64,000 bases of DNA from Candidatus Hydrogenedentes bacterium UBA2224 (GCA_002348185.1 DDYW01000181.1:77986-141985); one strand, 5' to 3'. Shown: positions 48,101 through 56,428, counted from the stretch's first letter. Translations and numbers: made by a program. Notes: generated by a model from the letters alone, not told the origin.

Positions 48101-48473
48101 TGCCGCCAACCCGGGGGACCACCGCGCCCTCGGCGCCTGGGGTCTGGCCCTGCTCGCCAGCGGCAACCCCGAAGAGGCCTTCACGAAGCTCAGGGCGTCT
48201 CTGGAGATTCACTTCGATAACGCGCCGCTCATGGACTCCTTTGCCGCCCTCGGCGAAACGCTGGAACGATGGTCGGATATGGAGCCGGTGCTTCGCCGGT
48301 TTGTGGAGTTTTACCCCGCAAACACCGCCATGTCGCTGCGCCTTGCCCGCATTCTGGCCCGGCTGGGAAAAACCGGCGAGGCGCGCGAGCGCTTGGAAAC
48401 CGTGCTCTTGTTCGACACCGGTAACGCAGACGCGCGTCAGTTGCTTGAAGAAATTTCGTCCGGGGGCGCATAA
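45135..48473 (+). CDS. Fusion of two glycosyltransferase-like regions, methyltransferase and TPR
   Basis: The protein has 1112 residues. Region 1 (1-330) is a GT4-like glycosyltransferase with HVTREAYEDGYNLALLEAMATGMPVVS, the usual sugar-nucleotide-binding E-x7-E region. Region 2 (350-660) resembles CgeB/DUF3880-type transferases (YDVACIGRIQDDPHDRR, NNDLNMRVFEAMASGALLITD). Region 3 (about 690-880) is a class I SAM methyltransferase with VLDVGCGGGAFGRSL, FDCVTFGDVLEHL and the tail motif HLRFFTATEM. Region 4 (890-1112) holds about five TPRs. It probably builds and methylates a glycan, most likely on flagellin given the fliW-csrA context. Each domain is confident; the order and role are inferred. 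Confidence 0.85.
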   Translation: MAAPRILTFNFHEPYLCLMARTGLPFAIGEYDSPPFARKWHERYRPIPPNFTFLNENTWRRDLAQGRFDVVIAQNEMNAAGLSKEALLSDTPLLLVCHNRRSFLEATMKNGPDSRYDTFQRLLETLRRIARFVFISETKRDDYAIPGIVICPGIDVEEYGGYTGENPGVLRVGNALGQRDVMFDVGFQERVCAGFANRLAGDNPDIPESQPAASFDDLRRLYRSFRCYLHVTREAYEDGYNLALLEAMATGMPVVSLANPTSPLTDGKDGFLSYDADVLRGHIAMLLDDLSCAREIGARARETVAQAFPMAPFVEAWRETILSAAELSPRQSTRTRTRITPPPLPTTAVPATEILLHYMASPVTTGRYFEWALRKRHHVVTAGFRCPEAILSRWGFPGEPPAYGPHDVELRLETPYRELMGMLPDGFAPRLYLWVDSGPKQVAPDIDCLRIPKACYLIDTHLAPELRIDIARHFNFVFLAQKAQVPLFQDAGLANVCWLPLACSPELHDVGQPERIYDVACIGRIQDDPHDRRARILDRVRSAFPRHRIGQQWPPDMARTYAQSKIVVNAAVNNDLNMRVFEAMASGALLITDRAEGLLDLFEEGEHFVLYRDEDELCPLIERYLADREARERIAQQGRDLVLAQHTYDLRMEQLLGCVFEAAGVFGGYRGESRYHYGGYYCSPRAELAVHVPPGAKRVLDVGCGGGAFGRSLKERGVQEVVGIEIDERACALAREVLDDALAGNIEQMELPFEPGHFDCVTFGDVLEHLVDPAATLRRIAPFLAPEGLAVASIPNARFCQVVQMLAEGRWKYEDAGILDRTHLRFFTATEMQMLFQGAGYEILKMLPLSMLQAELLPRNADGGFTLGKLTVGPLNDAEYQDFLVYQYLVVARSAAGTPLERARAALSEGRFEEACTLAASAANADPTERKFIIGQALGRLGKLEAAESALREACASSPARADIVGQLGVLLVAMNRSAEAIPCLEQAVAANPGDHRALGAWGLALLASGNPEEAFTKLRASLEIHFDNAPLMDSFAALGETLERWSDMEPVLRRFVEFYPANTAMSLRLARILARLGKTGEARERLETVLLFDTGNADARQLLEEISSGGA

Positions 48474-48499
48474 CAAGAAAGGGTTGTAGGGGAGGACGC

Positions 48500-48526
48500 G
48501 TGAAACCACGGGTACCACAGAGATGA
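48500..48526 (+). CDS. Possible eight-codon leader minicistron
   Basis: GTG at 48500 has a strong GGGGAGG ribosome site and reads eight codons (MKPRVPQR) before a TGA at 48524-48526. That stop overlaps the ATG codons of the next gene, which itself lacks a good ribosome site. It may allow ribosomes to reinitiate, coupling translation of the next gene. Confidence 0.35.
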   Translation: MKPRVPQR

Positions 48527-50307
48527 TGAAGCCCGCACGAGAATGGATGGCGGAACTCGCGGAGGTCGTGCCGCCCCCGGATGTGTGCCTGGAGGAGGGG
48601 CGCGAAGGCGAACCGACCCTGCGTATTGGCACTGCCTATCTCCACAGCCGCTACAAACCCCGCGAAGAAGCCAAACGCCTGCTCGACTCCGCGGAGCTGG
48701 ACCCCGACCGTCCGGTGCTTGTCGTCGGCGTGGGTCTGGGTTATCACATCCTGGAGCTTCTCGACCGCGGATACCGCGTTGCCGTGGCCGAACCCGACCG
48801 CGCCATTGCCGCCCTGGCGGTGGGGGGACTTCTGCGTGATCGCGAGGTTCTGCTGGGCATAGGCGAGCCGGACGCGATCGCCGCCTCTCCCTTCTTCCAG
48901 CGCTTCGTCCGCGATACCCCGCAGGTATTCGTGCATCCTCCGTCCGCCCGCATCCAACCGGCATTCGCGGAAGCGATGACGGCCCGGGTATCGCGTGCCG
49001 CGCTGCTCGGACAGCGCCTGAGAATCGCCGTCGTGGGCCCGATGTTCGGCGGGTCCCTGCCCATTGCCGGACATCTGGTCCGCGCGTTCCAGAAGCTGGG
49101 CCATCAGACCGTCTATGCCGACAACAGCCTGGCCTGGAACCTCTACGAGACCATGAGTGCTTCGGTGAAATCGCGCAAGGCCGCCCATCAACTGGGCGAA
49201 CTCCTCGTCCATTTTCTGGGGGAATGGTCGTATGCCCGGGTCATGGAATTCGCGCCCGACATCTGCGTGGTCATGGCGCAGGCCCCGGTCTCGCCCCAGT
49301 TCCCGCTTCGACTGGCCCCCGAGGGCATCGTCACGGCGTTCTGGTATGTCGAGAACTGGCGGCACCTGCCGTATTGGAAAGAGCTTGCGCCACACTACGA
49401 CTTCTTCTTCCACATCCAGCCCGGCGCCTTCGAGACCCAGCTCCGCGAGGCGGGATGCCAATATCAGGCCTGTGTACTGACGGGCTGCGACCCGGAGGTG
49501 CACCGCCCCGTAACCCTGGAAGACGCGGAACGCGACGAGTTCGCCTGCGACGTTTCCTTCGCGGGAGCGGGTTACATGAACCGGAACCAGGTGCTGGCCG
49601 GCCTCACGGACTATGCCCTGAAAATCTGGGGCGTGAACTGGGCCCATCCCTCCCTCCGGCCCGTCCTTCAACGCCCAAACGAGCGATTCACGCCTGAATT
49701 GTTCGCGAAAATCGTCGCAGGCTCGAAGGTCAACCTGAACCTGCATTCGAGCACGAGTTTCCCGGGCGTGGATCCCCATTGCGACGCGATTAACCCCCGC
49801 GTGTTCGAGATCGCCGCCTGCGGAGGGTTCCAGCTCTGCGACCCGTGCACAGGGCTTGACGCCTGCTTTGATTTCGCCACCGAGTTGCCCGTCTACACGT
49901 CGCTGAAGGAGTTACGGGACAAAATCGACTATTATCTCGCCCATTCCGCCGAACGCGCACAGATCGCCGCGGCTGCCCGCGCTCGCGCACTCCGCGACCA
50001 CACCTACGAAAAACGCGCCGCGCAGATGCTCGAGCGGATACTCGATGCGTTCGGCGCGCGCATTCTTCGGAAAGGCATCCGGGTGCAGCGCACGGTCGCC
50101 GAGATCAAAGACCGCTGCGCAGAGGATGCCGCCCTGGCGGCCTTCCTCGATACCCTGCCGTCCGATGCGCTGTTCGACCACGAAACCGTAAATGCGCACC
50201 TGCCCACGGCCATGATGGCCCACAACCGGGCCGAAGGGCTGTTCGCTTACTTGAGGGAGTTGCGCAACTCAGCCGAAGCGCTTCTCCAACTGCGGGACAC
50301 GGAGTGA
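48523..50307 (+). CDS. CgeB-like glycosyltransferase with Maf-like N-terminal region
   Basis: The protein has 594 residues. The first about 160 residues match the pattern of motility accessory factor (Maf) N-termini: GTAYLHSRYKPREEAKRLL and VLVVGVGLGYHILELLDRG. From about 165 a CgeB-type glycosyltransferase follows: VVGPMFGGSLPIAGHLVRAF, ITAFWYVENWRHL-like (here VTAFWYVENWRHL), DVSFAGAGYMNRNQVLAGL, NLHSSTSFPGVD and PRVFEIAACGGFQLCD. The C-terminal 90 residues are helical. Maf proteins glycosylate flagellin with nonulosonic acids, so this supports a flagellin target. The start is ATG at 48523 or 48526. Confidence 0.82.
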   Translation: MMKPAREWMAELAEVVPPPDVCLEEGREGEPTLRIGTAYLHSRYKPREEAKRLLDSAELDPDRPVLVVGVGLGYHILELLDRGYRVAVAEPDRAIAALAVGGLLRDREVLLGIGEPDAIAASPFFQRFVRDTPQVFVHPPSARIQPAFAEAMTARVSRAALLGQRLRIAVVGPMFGGSLPIAGHLVRAFQKLGHQTVYADNSLAWNLYETMSASVKSRKAAHQLGELLVHFLGEWSYARVMEFAPDICVVMAQAPVSPQFPLRLAPEGIVTAFWYVENWRHLPYWKELAPHYDFFFHIQPGAFETQLREAGCQYQACVLTGCDPEVHRPVTLEDAERDEFACDVSFAGAGYMNRNQVLAGLTDYALKIWGVNWAHPSLRPVLQRPNERFTPELFAKIVAGSKVNLNLHSSTSFPGVDPHCDAINPRVFEIAACGGFQLCDPCTGLDACFDFATELPVYTSLKELRDKIDYYLAHSAERAQIAAAARARALRDHTYEKRAAQMLERILDAFGARILRKGIRVQRTVAEIKDRCAEDAALAAFLDTLPSDALFDHETVNAHLPTAMMAHNRAEGLFAYLRELRNSAEALLQLRDTE

Positions 50308-50311
50308 CGGC

Positions 50312-52006
50312 ATGCGTATCCTGGTAGCCCAGATGACCCGCATGGGAGACATGCTGCAGAATTCCACCCTGACCCGCGCGTTGCGCCAGCGCTACCCTGA
50401 CGCCCACATCACCGCGATGGTGCGGCCCCTGGCGCGCGGTATCGCTGAACGCAATCCCGACATCGACGACATCATCCTGTACGAGGAAGACGCGATGTTC
50501 TGCGATTTGCGCAGCCGCGATTCGGACCGCTTGCTCCGCGCCTACCGGAGCGCCGCCGCGCTGGTCGACGACCTGAACGCGCGCCGGTTCGACGTCGTCT
50601 ACAACTGCACGCTCAGTATCGCTTCGGCCATGTTGCTGAAACTGGTCCGCGTCCCGCGGACCATCGGGGCGCATCTCAGTGACGACTGGCGTTTCGTGCT
50701 TCGTGGACGCTGGACCAACTACTTCTTCACCAGCGTGTATCAGCGCGCGTACAGCGACATCAACATCAGCGATGTCTTCCGCAATCTCATGGAGGACGCG
50801 CCGCCCGTCTCCGGGCTCAGTCTGGCCATCACGGACGATGACCGCCGCGAGGCGCGGGAGATTCTCGCCAGGCATGGCGTCCGCGAGCGGGATTTCGTGG
50901 TCTGCATGCAACTCGGGGCCAGCGACACGTCCAAGCGCTGGCCCGTTGCCCAGTTCGCGGAACTGGCGCGCCGCCTGGCCGCTGAGAAGAACGCGAGAAT
51001 CTGCCTGCTGGGCGTGGAATCCGAAGCCCCGCTGGGAGACGCCTTCGAGACCCAGGCGCCGGGGCTCGGCATTCACCTTTTTGGCAAGACCACCATTCCG
51101 CAACTGGCCGCCCTCCTCGAGTCCGCGCGCGTGCTGGTCACCAACGATACGGGCACCATGCATGTTGCCGCGGCCGTGCGCTGTCCGATTCTCCTGCTGT
51201 CGGTGGGATACGTTCATTTTCGCGAGACCGGCCCCTACGGCGAAGGCCATCTGGCGCTCGAACGCCGGAAAGACTACCTCGCCCCCATGAACAAAGACGA
51301 GACGTCCGCCGACGAGCGCGGCGCCATCCCCCCCGGACCCGTGACGGACCTGCTCGAACTGCTGCTCGCTCCCTCCCCGGAGGGGTGCATCCCTTCCCTG
51401 CCCGACTCGCCCGAGTGGGCCAGCCTCGACGTCTATCAGTCCCGGTTTGCCCCGGACGGCTTTCTCGAGTGGTATCCGGTGATTCGCCGTCCCATGACCG
51501 AGACCGATTTCCTGCGTGTCGCGTACCGCAACACCTGGATCGCCCATCTCTGCCCCTCCGTTTCCCGCGAGACGCTTCTCGACGGGATTCGGCGGGTCGC
51601 GGCCTGTTTTGCGCCGGACGGCACGGCCGCGCTCGAGGGTTGGCATCAACACTGGAGCGCGGTCTTCCGCCAACTGGAACAGCTCGCACGGCAGGGAAGC
51701 CAGAAGACGGAACAACTCAGGGCCTGCCTCCGCCACGGCAGGAACATCGCCACCGCCCGGGAGATTGTGGGCGAGCTCATGCGGCTGGATGAAGACACGC
51801 GCCTCTTCGCGGAGTTGAACGGGGGATGCCGCCCGCTGATCAGCATCGCGCGTTTCCAGCGCGACAATCTCGAGGGGGCCGACCCGATGCCGCTTGCGGA
51901 AATGACGCAGGAGATCTACCGGGAACTTTCCGAGCGCGCCGCGCTGATGCGGGCGCACTTCGACGCCATCCGCGTCGCCATGCATGCCGTGGACACGGAG
52001 ACCTAG
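50312..52006 (+). CDS. GT9-type (heptosyltransferase-like) glycosyltransferase with extra C-terminal domain
   Basis: The protein has 564 residues. The GT9 fold spans 1-345: the start MRILVAQMTRMGDMLQNSTL, the nucleotide-sugar site QLGASDTSKRWPVAQFAEL, and VTNDTGTMHVAAAVRCPILLL. GT9 enzymes usually add heptose to LPS core. The remaining about 220 residues (PEWASLDVYQSRFAPDGFLE, HQHWSAVFRQLEQLARQG) are not part of GT9 and I do not recognise them. It starts 4 bases after the preceding stop, with GGAG. In this context it may modify flagellin rather than LPS. Confidence 0.85.
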   Translation: MRILVAQMTRMGDMLQNSTLTRALRQRYPDAHITAMVRPLARGIAERNPDIDDIILYEEDAMFCDLRSRDSDRLLRAYRSAAALVDDLNARRFDVVYNCTLSIASAMLLKLVRVPRTIGAHLSDDWRFVLRGRWTNYFFTSVYQRAYSDINISDVFRNLMEDAPPVSGLSLAITDDDRREAREILARHGVRERDFVVCMQLGASDTSKRWPVAQFAELARRLAAEKNARICLLGVESEAPLGDAFETQAPGLGIHLFGKTTIPQLAALLESARVLVTNDTGTMHVAAAVRCPILLLSVGYVHFRETGPYGEGHLALERRKDYLAPMNKDETSADERGAIPPGPVTDLLELLLAPSPEGCIPSLPDSPEWASLDVYQSRFAPDGFLEWYPVIRRPMTETDFLRVAYRNTWIAHLCPSVSRETLLDGIRRVAACFAPDGTAALEGWHQHWSAVFRQLEQLARQGSQKTEQLRACLRHGRNIATAREIVGELMRLDEDTRLFAELNGGCRPLISIARFQRDNLEGADPMPLAEMTQEIYRELSERAALMRAHFDAIRVAMHAVDTET

Positions 52007-52009
52007 CCC

Positions 52010-53677
52010 CTATTTCGCCTCAGGCGAGAGCAGGCTCCGCGCGTGTTCGAGGCTGACCGCAGAGACCGAACCGTCGAGCAGACGCGCCAGCTCGCGCACC
52101 CGGTCCTCGTCGGCGATACGCGCTACCGAAGTGACGGTCCGCTTCTTCTGCGTTGCTTTGGCCACGTGGAAATGCGTTTCGGCGGCGGCCGCGATCTGCG
52201 GCAGATGCGAGATGCAGATCGTCTGGTGCGAGGCCGCGAGTTCGCTGAGTTTTGCCGCCACTTTTGTCGCCACGGCCCCGCCCACCCCCGCGTCAATCTC
52301 GTCGAAGATCAGTGTGGGAATGGTGTCGGCGTTCGCAAACACACTCTTGAGCGCCAGCATGACCCGCGAGATCTCGCCGCCCGACGCCACGTGACGCAAC
52401 GCCTTCAACGGTTCGCCGGGATTAGCGGCCAGCAGAAACTCTACCCGGTCGGTCCCGGTCGAACAGAGTTCTCCGCGCTCGAACCGGGTCTCAAACTGGC
52501 CTCCCTTCATCCCGAGTTCCGCGAGGGCGGCAGCGATCTGTTTGTCGAGCGTGCGGGCAGCCTTCTTGCGCTGTTCGGACAAGATCCCGGCAAGACACCG
52601 GGCCTCTTCCAGCAGGACGCCGTGCCGGCGCCTCAATTGCGCAAGGCACTCATCGCGATGTTCAAACGCCGCGACTTCGGCGCTGGCGCGTTCACAATAC
52701 GCCAACACCGCGTCAATCGATTCGCCGTACTTCCGTTTCAACGCGCTGATCAGCGTCAGCCGCGCGTTAATACCCTCAAGCTCCTGCGGATCAAACTCGA
52801 TTTCCGTGGTAAATTCACGCAGTTCCGCGGCAACATCCTCAATCTTGTCGCGCGCCTCCGACAGACGCTCTACAAGGGGCACGAAACGGCTGTTGATTCG
52901 GGCCAGTTCCTCCACGTCGCCCACCGCGGCGGCCAGGGCATCCACCACCGCCCCTTCATCGCGCTCGTGAAGCGTGGCATACGCATGCGAACTCAGTTCG
53001 AATATCCGCTCGGCATGCGTGAGCAGGTCGCGCCGCTCCCGGCTCTCCTCCTCCTCGCCAGGTTGCAGACCCGCCGTCAGGATCTCCCGGACCTCGTGCT
53101 GCAGAAATTCAACGCGCCGGGCGCGTTCCCGGTCGTCCACCTCCAGGGCGGCCAGGTCGCGTTCCACATCACGCAGGGCCGACACCGCTTCCGCAACGGC
53201 GCCGGCGGCCCTCTCCGCGCCGGCAAACCCGTCCAGCAGATCCAGTTGACGGGCGGGTTTGAGGAGGGACTGGTGTTCGTGCTGCCCGTGCAGATCGACC
53301 AGCTCGTCGCCAATGGCAGCAAGCACTGCCAGAGGCACCGGCGCGCCGCCGGCATAGGCCCGGCTCCGGCCGTCCGGGGTGACCACGCGCGACAGGATCA
53401 ACACCCCGTCGTCGAGCGCAATATCCGACTCCTGAAGCGCCGCCGCCAAATCGCGGGCCGGTGTGCCGATGCGGAACACGGCATCCACGCGGGCCCGGTC
53501 CGCGCCGTCGCGCACCCCTTCCGCGGACGCGCGCGCTCCGAGCACCAGGTTCAGCGCCCCGACAATGATGGATTTGCCGGCGCCCGTTTCCCCCGTCAGG
53601 ACATTGAATCCGGGGCCGAACTCGAGCTCGATGTCGTCGATTAACGCGTAGTTCTGTATGTGCAGGCTTTCAAGCAT
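52010..53677 (-). CDS. recN: DNA repair protein RecN
   Basis: The protein has 555 residues. It is an SMC-like ATPase acting early in double-strand break repair. The N-terminal head has Walker A LTGETGAGKSIIVGAL, and the middle is coiled coil (about 150-370). The C-terminal head has ASGGEISRVMLALKSV and Walker B LIFDEIDAGVGG. The length is standard. No strong ribosome site is visible before the ATG. It follows tlyA by 33 bases, a neighbourhood often seen in other phyla. The gene is convergent with the glycosyltransferase block, ending 3 bases from it. Confidence 0.96.
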   Translation of the reverse strand: MLESLHIQNYALIDDIELEFGPGFNVLTGETGAGKSIIVGALNLVLGARASAEGVRDGADRARVDAVFRIGTPARDLAAALQESDIALDDGVLILSRVVTPDGRSRAYAGGAPVPLAVLAAIGDELVDLHGQHEHQSLLKPARQLDLLDGFAGAERAAGAVAEAVSALRDVERDLAALEVDDRERARRVEFLQHEVREILTAGLQPGEEEESRERRDLLTHAERIFELSSHAYATLHERDEGAVVDALAAAVGDVEELARINSRFVPLVERLSEARDKIEDVAAELREFTTEIEFDPQELEGINARLTLISALKRKYGESIDAVLAYCERASAEVAAFEHRDECLAQLRRRHGVLLEEARCLAGILSEQRKKAARTLDKQIAAALAELGMKGGQFETRFERGELCSTGTDRVEFLLAANPGEPLKALRHVASGGEISRVMLALKSVFANADTIPTLIFDEIDAGVGGAVATKVAAKLSELAASHQTICISHLPQIAAAAETHFHVAKATQKKRTVTSVARIADEDRVRELARLLDGSVSAVSLEHARSLLSPEAK

Positions 53678-53710
53678 GGCAGTACTGGTTCGTCTAATGT
53701 GGCCGGGCGC

Positions 53711-54451
53711 CTATTCTACCGCCGGAAGCCTCAAATGCGCCAGAAATTCCTGATTGCCCTTGGGCCCCTTCAGCGGGGAGGGCGCTACTCCCAGCGATTC
53801 GAACCCCAGGAGCTCGGCGCCCTCGATGACTTCCTCCACGACCCGGGCGCGCACCGCCTCATCGCGAACAACGCCGCCCTTGCCGACCAGCGCCTTCCCT
53901 GCCTCAAACTGCGGCTTGACCAGCACCACCCCCTCGGCGGGTCTCTTGAGCAAGGTCTTGAGCACGGGAAGCACCAGCCGCAGCGAGATGAATGAGCAGT
54001 CGGCCGTGAACACTTCGGGGGGCATGGGCAACGCCTCCGGGGTTACGTTTCGGATATTCGTGCGCTCCATCACACGCACCCGGGGATCCTGGCGAAGCCG
54101 CCAGGCCAGTTGGCCATACCCGACATCTACGGCATACACGTACGCGGCTTCGTGCTGCAGAAGACAATCGGTGAATCCGCCCGTCGATGCCCCAACGTCA
54201 ATCGCGACCCGGCCCGCGACGTCAAATGCGAATGCCGTAAATGCCGCTTCCAGTTTGTCCCCGCCCCGGCTGACGAAACGGGGCTCGTCGCGGATCTCCA
54301 GCGGCGTGGACACATCCAGCCGCATGCCCGGTTTGTCGAGCTTCCGTCCGTCAGGGCCGTACACCTGCCCGGTGTGTATCAGTCCCCGGGCCTTTGAGCG
54401 CGACACGCCGGCCTGGCGTTGCACGAGTATGTCCAGCCGCTCCTTCTCCAT
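53711..54451 (-). CDS. tlyA: TlyA-family rRNA 2'-O-methyltransferase
   Basis: The protein has 246 residues from the ATG at 54451 (the frame is open further upstream). An S4 RNA-binding domain covers 1-60 (RLDILVQRQAGVSRSKARGL) and includes the VYGPDGRKLDKPG loop. The FtsJ-like methyltransferase domain covers 65-240, with FVSRGGDKLEAAF, SAM-binding AIDVGASTGGFTDCLL, DCSFISLRLVLP and VKPQFEAGK. It methylates ribose in 16S and/or 23S rRNA; mutations give capreomycin resistance in mycobacteria. It precedes recN. Confidence 0.94.
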   Translation of the reverse strand: MEKERLDILVQRQAGVSRSKARGLIHTGQVYGPDGRKLDKPGMRLDVSTPLEIRDEPRFVSRGGDKLEAAFTAFAFDVAGRVAIDVGASTGGFTDCLLQHEAAYVYAVDVGYGQLAWRLRQDPRVRVMERTNIRNVTPEALPMPPEVFTADCSFISLRLVLPVLKTLLKRPAEGVVLVKPQFEAGKALVGKGGVVRDEAVRARVVEEVIEGAELLGFESLGVAPSPLKGPKGNQEFLAHLRLPAVE

Positions 54452-54550
54452 AGGCACCGGTTCACGTAGAATGGCATTTTTCACTGCGATGCCAGCATGC
54501 GGCAGCCGGACCCGCAGTGTCACGTTCAATAAGTAACCTCTTCACTGCGG

Positions 54551-56329
54551 TCACGCTTGCGGAACGGCTTTTCCTCGCATGCTGCTCCAGGCCATCAGCC
54601 CCCCGATCGCCACCAGGATCATCCCAAGAATAATGTCCAGCTTGCGCGGCACCGGTTCGCTGATCCACGGAACCAAGGCCAGCATCATCACGCCGATGAC
54701 CGCGACACACACGCCCACGATCCGGAACGGCGACATGATGGCCGCGCCGGCGGTCTCGTGCTCTTTGTCCTCGGGCAATTCCCCAATGGGGGTGTCCAGG
54801 CGCTTCAAAAACGTTTCAGCCCGCGCAAGCTCATCGCTGCGGGCGGGGACCAGCAGGCTGGTCAGTTCCATCACCAGGTACGTGACAATGGCCGTGCTCA
54901 AGAACATGGCGATCTCTAGCTTCACCTCAAATCTGCCGAAAAAGAACGCCTCGCTGTCCGGAACCCAGGATATGCCCGCAAATGTCAGCGGGGACTTGTG
55001 GAACGACAGCGCGAACAGCAGCAGACCCACCACGGTGCCGCACAGAAAACCGATGACCGCGCTTCGAGCGGTGTGTCGGCGCGACAACAGGCCCAGCAGC
55101 ATCGGCACCGCCACCGGCGCGGTCGCCACGCCAAACAGAGTCACCATGATGCGGAACATGTTCTCCGCCCGTCCCCGCGCGAGAAGCAGCGCGGTCCCCA
55201 GAGCAACGACCCCGACAAGCAGCGTCATCAGACGGCCCACCGCCACGAGTTCCTTCTGAGACGCGGAGGGACGGATCAGACGCCGGTATACGTCGTTGGT
55301 GAGCACTCCGGCACAGACGTTGTAATCACCGCTCAGGGTGGACATGGTCGCCGCGAACATCGCCGCGATGGCCAGGCCCAGCATGCCCGCCGGGAGGAGC
55401 TGCGCGCACAGAATCGGGTAGACGTCGCCCGCATCCTGGAGCGCGGGCACGAACTGCCGCGCCGCGATTGCGGGAAAGAACATCAACGGCGGGCCGATGA
55501 TGTAGAGCGCTATGACCATCCATCCCACCTTGAGCGCGTCGCGCTCTTTGGGCACGCAGTAATACCGCTGGATGAGCGCCCAGTTGATGCTGCTCCACGC
55601 CAGGCTGTACAGCATGACCAGCGGGATCACATAGGCCCAGCTGAATTCAGGGGAGGTCATATTGAAGAAGCCCTCGGGCGAATTGGCGAGAATCTGGCCC
55701 AGGCCGCCCGCACGCTGAATGGACAACGGCAGAATCACAAGCAAACCCACGGTCAGCACCACGAACTGCACAAAATCGGTCACCATCACGGCCCACAGAC
55801 CGCCCATGAACGTGTAAACCAGCATAATCCCGCCCGCGCCGAGGATGCTGTACTTGATGTCGACGCCCGTGCAGATCGAGATGAACTTGCCCGTGGCAAA
55901 CAGCTTGATCCCGTCGTCTATCATGCGCACCGGAATTCCCTGCCAGGCAAAGATTTGCCGCAGCAGGGGGTTGTAGCGTGTCTCCAGATACTCCACGGGA
56001 CTGTCGATGCGCGCGCGCCGCCACCGTTTCGCAAACAGCAGCACGCTGAACAGCGTGGCCGGCACCGCCACCCAGAGCAGGGTCACCCCCACCCATCCGT
56101 ACCGGTAACAGATCGACGGGTAGAACACAAACGCCGCCACGCTGAAACTCGTCATGTAGAACGAAACGCCGCTCAGCCACCACGGGATGCTGTTGCCCCC
56201 CCGGAAATAGTCCTTCATGCGCTTCATGTACCGGTAGAAATAGACGCCGATAGCGAGCATCAGAATGAAATACCCGGCTATCATGAAATTGTCCGGAAGT
56301 TGCAGACTCCCCTGCGCCGCGTCATCCAT
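54551..56329 (-). CDS. Sodium:solute symporter (SSS family)
   Basis: The protein has 592 residues from the ATG at 56329, with AGGAGA upstream. It has about 13-14 membrane helices, with family segments MKDYFRGGNSIPWWLSGVSFY, FMGGLWAVMVTDFVQFVV and AAMFAATMSTLSGDYNVCAGVL. A charged loop near 520-555 precedes two extra C-terminal helices. It uses the Na+ gradient to import a sugar, polyol or similar solute. It follows the lipoprotein sugar isomerase and the Tat-exported aminotransferase on the same strand, so the substrate may be the product of those enzymes. A strong hairpin sits in the gap before it. Confidence 0.93.
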   Translation of the reverse strand: MDDAAQGSLQLPDNFMIAGYFILMLAIGVYFYRYMKRMKDYFRGGNSIPWWLSGVSFYMTSFSVAAFVFYPSICYRYGWVGVTLLWVAVPATLFSVLLFAKRWRRARIDSPVEYLETRYNPLLRQIFAWQGIPVRMIDDGIKLFATGKFISICTGVDIKYSILGAGGIMLVYTFMGGLWAVMVTDFVQFVVLTVGLLVILPLSIQRAGGLGQILANSPEGFFNMTSPEFSWAYVIPLVMLYSLAWSSINWALIQRYYCVPKERDALKVGWMVIALYIIGPPLMFFPAIAARQFVPALQDAGDVYPILCAQLLPAGMLGLAIAAMFAATMSTLSGDYNVCAGVLTNDVYRRLIRPSASQKELVAVGRLMTLLVGVVALGTALLLARGRAENMFRIMVTLFGVATAPVAVPMLLGLLSRRHTARSAVIGFLCGTVVGLLLFALSFHKSPLTFAGISWVPDSEAFFFGRFEVKLEIAMFLSTAIVTYLVMELTSLLVPARSDELARAETFLKRLDTPIGELPEDKEHETAGAAIMSPFRIVGVCVAVIGVMMLALVPWISEPVPRKLDIILGMILVAIGGLMAWSSMRGKAVPQA

Positions 56330-56354
56330 CGAGGTCGTTCTCCTGGGTGCTTGC

Positions 56355-56390
56355 TGAAACGCGGCGGCCCTCACCCCCGGGCCGCCGCGT
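56355..56390 (-). terminator. 12-bp hairpin between the isomerase and symporter genes
   Basis: A perfect stem, 56359-56370 with 56379-56390, has an 8-base loop and is followed on the minus strand by TTTCAGC. It may end or attenuate transcription from the upstream genes before the symporter. Confidence 0.55.
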
Positions 56391-56428
56391 CTGATTCTCC
56401 CAAACGGGCAAAACGGGCCGGACGCCGC

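Noticed and set aside
50105..51985. 626-codon minus-strand open frame
   Set aside because: It is antisense to the GT9-type gene, which has clear motifs on the plus strand.
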